From an uncultured Succinivibrio sp. (lineage in GTDB: Bacteria > Pseudomonadota > Gammaproteobacteria > Enterobacterales > Succinivibrionaceae): a DNA stretch of 5,073 nt. The DNA is taken from the NCBI GenBank assembly GCA_900770725.1, contig CAAGLL010000089.1, positions 1 to 5,073 of the forward strand, written 5' to 3'. The position numbers and the translations under genes were made by a program. The notes beneath the pieces are model-generated. The model was not told the DNA's origin. It was given only the letters and a program-made list of their open reading frames with translations, and ran no database searches. Shown in pieces: positions 4,922 through 5,073 of this stretch (position 1 is the stretch's first letter; every line of letters starts with the position of its first letter).

Positions 4922-5073
4922 ATGGCAAAAGAGAAGTTTGTGCGTGACCGCGTCCACGTCAATGTCGGCACCATCGGCCACGTCGACCACGGCAAGACCA
5001 CCCTCACTGCTGCGCTGACCACCGTGCTGGCCCAGTACGGCGGCACCGCGATGAAGTTCGACGAGATCGACAA
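4922..5073 (+). CDS. tuf: Elongation factor Tu, N-terminal part (cut by window end)
   Basis: Fifty codons are visible, starting MAKEKFVRDRVHVNVGTIGHVDHGKTTLTAAL. The P-loop GHVDHGKT is at residues 19-26, and FDEID near the edge is the start of switch I, as in bacterial EF-Tu. EF-Tu delivers aminoacyl-tRNA to the ribosomal A site as a GTP complex. AAGGA at 4906-4910 lies 11 nt before ATG 4922, with an A/T-only spacer. The 55-nt gap after fusA carries a strong hairpin but no recognised promoter, so readthrough from the str operon is likely. Many gammaproteobacteria have two tuf copies; this is the one next to fusA (tufA position), but copy number cannot be seen here. Confidence 0.97.
   Translation, partial: MAKEKFVRDRVHVNVGTIGHVDHGKTTLTAALTTVLAQYGGTAMKFDEID

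Noticed and set aside
2329..5073. A 914-codon open frame on the minus strand, open to the window edge
   Set aside because: It lies antisense and in codon register to rpsG and fusA. It stays open because those genes avoid TTA, CTA and TCA codons, and it ends exactly at the TTA codon at 2329-2331. Its predicted protein is a low-complexity run rich in Val, Asp, Leu and His, typical of antisense to biased genes.

Overview
The window reads as a GC-rich proteobacterial chromosome segment, most likely gammaproteobacterial. The order tusD-tusC-tusB-rpsL-rpsG-fusA-tuf is the arrangement around the E. coli str operon, and the ribosomal and elongation-factor proteins closely resemble gammaproteobacterial ones. 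Genus cannot be set from sequence alone. All genes I can support are on the + strand.

Layout. Positions 1-232 are the right end of an IS200/IS605-type insertion: the last 65 codons of a TnpB-type protein, then an 8-bp hairpin and a TCAA end. Immediately after it comes ridA (245-628), with its ribosome binding site directly abutting the element. Then follow tusD (630-980), tusC (980-1255) and tusB (1255-1461), packed with a 1-nt gap and two 1-nt TGATG overlaps, so ridA-tusDCB looks like one transcription unit. Positions 1462-1801 hold no convincing gene. They contain a strong 10-bp hairpin (1628-1653), a sigma70-like promoter (1698-1727) and a leader hairpin (1734-1753). The str operon follows: rpsL (1802-2176), rpsG (2263-2733), fusA (2752-4866) and the first 50 codons of tuf (4922-5073, cut by the window edge).

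How the genes work together. RidA clears reactive enamine/imine intermediates made by PLP enzymes. TusD, TusC and TusB form the sulfur-relay complex that passes persulfide sulfur from TusA towards TusE and MnmA for 2-thiolation of wobble uridine-34 in tRNA. S12, S7, EF-G and EF-Tu are core translation components. The window therefore joins tRNA wobble modification to the decoding machinery.

The points most worth a second look are: the insertion end whose expected omegaRNA guide would be the ridA start region; the ridA-tusDCB coupling; unusually short TusC and TusB proteins, each apparently missing an internal segment; and RNA structures in the rpsL leader, the rpsL-rpsG gap and the fusA-tuf gap.
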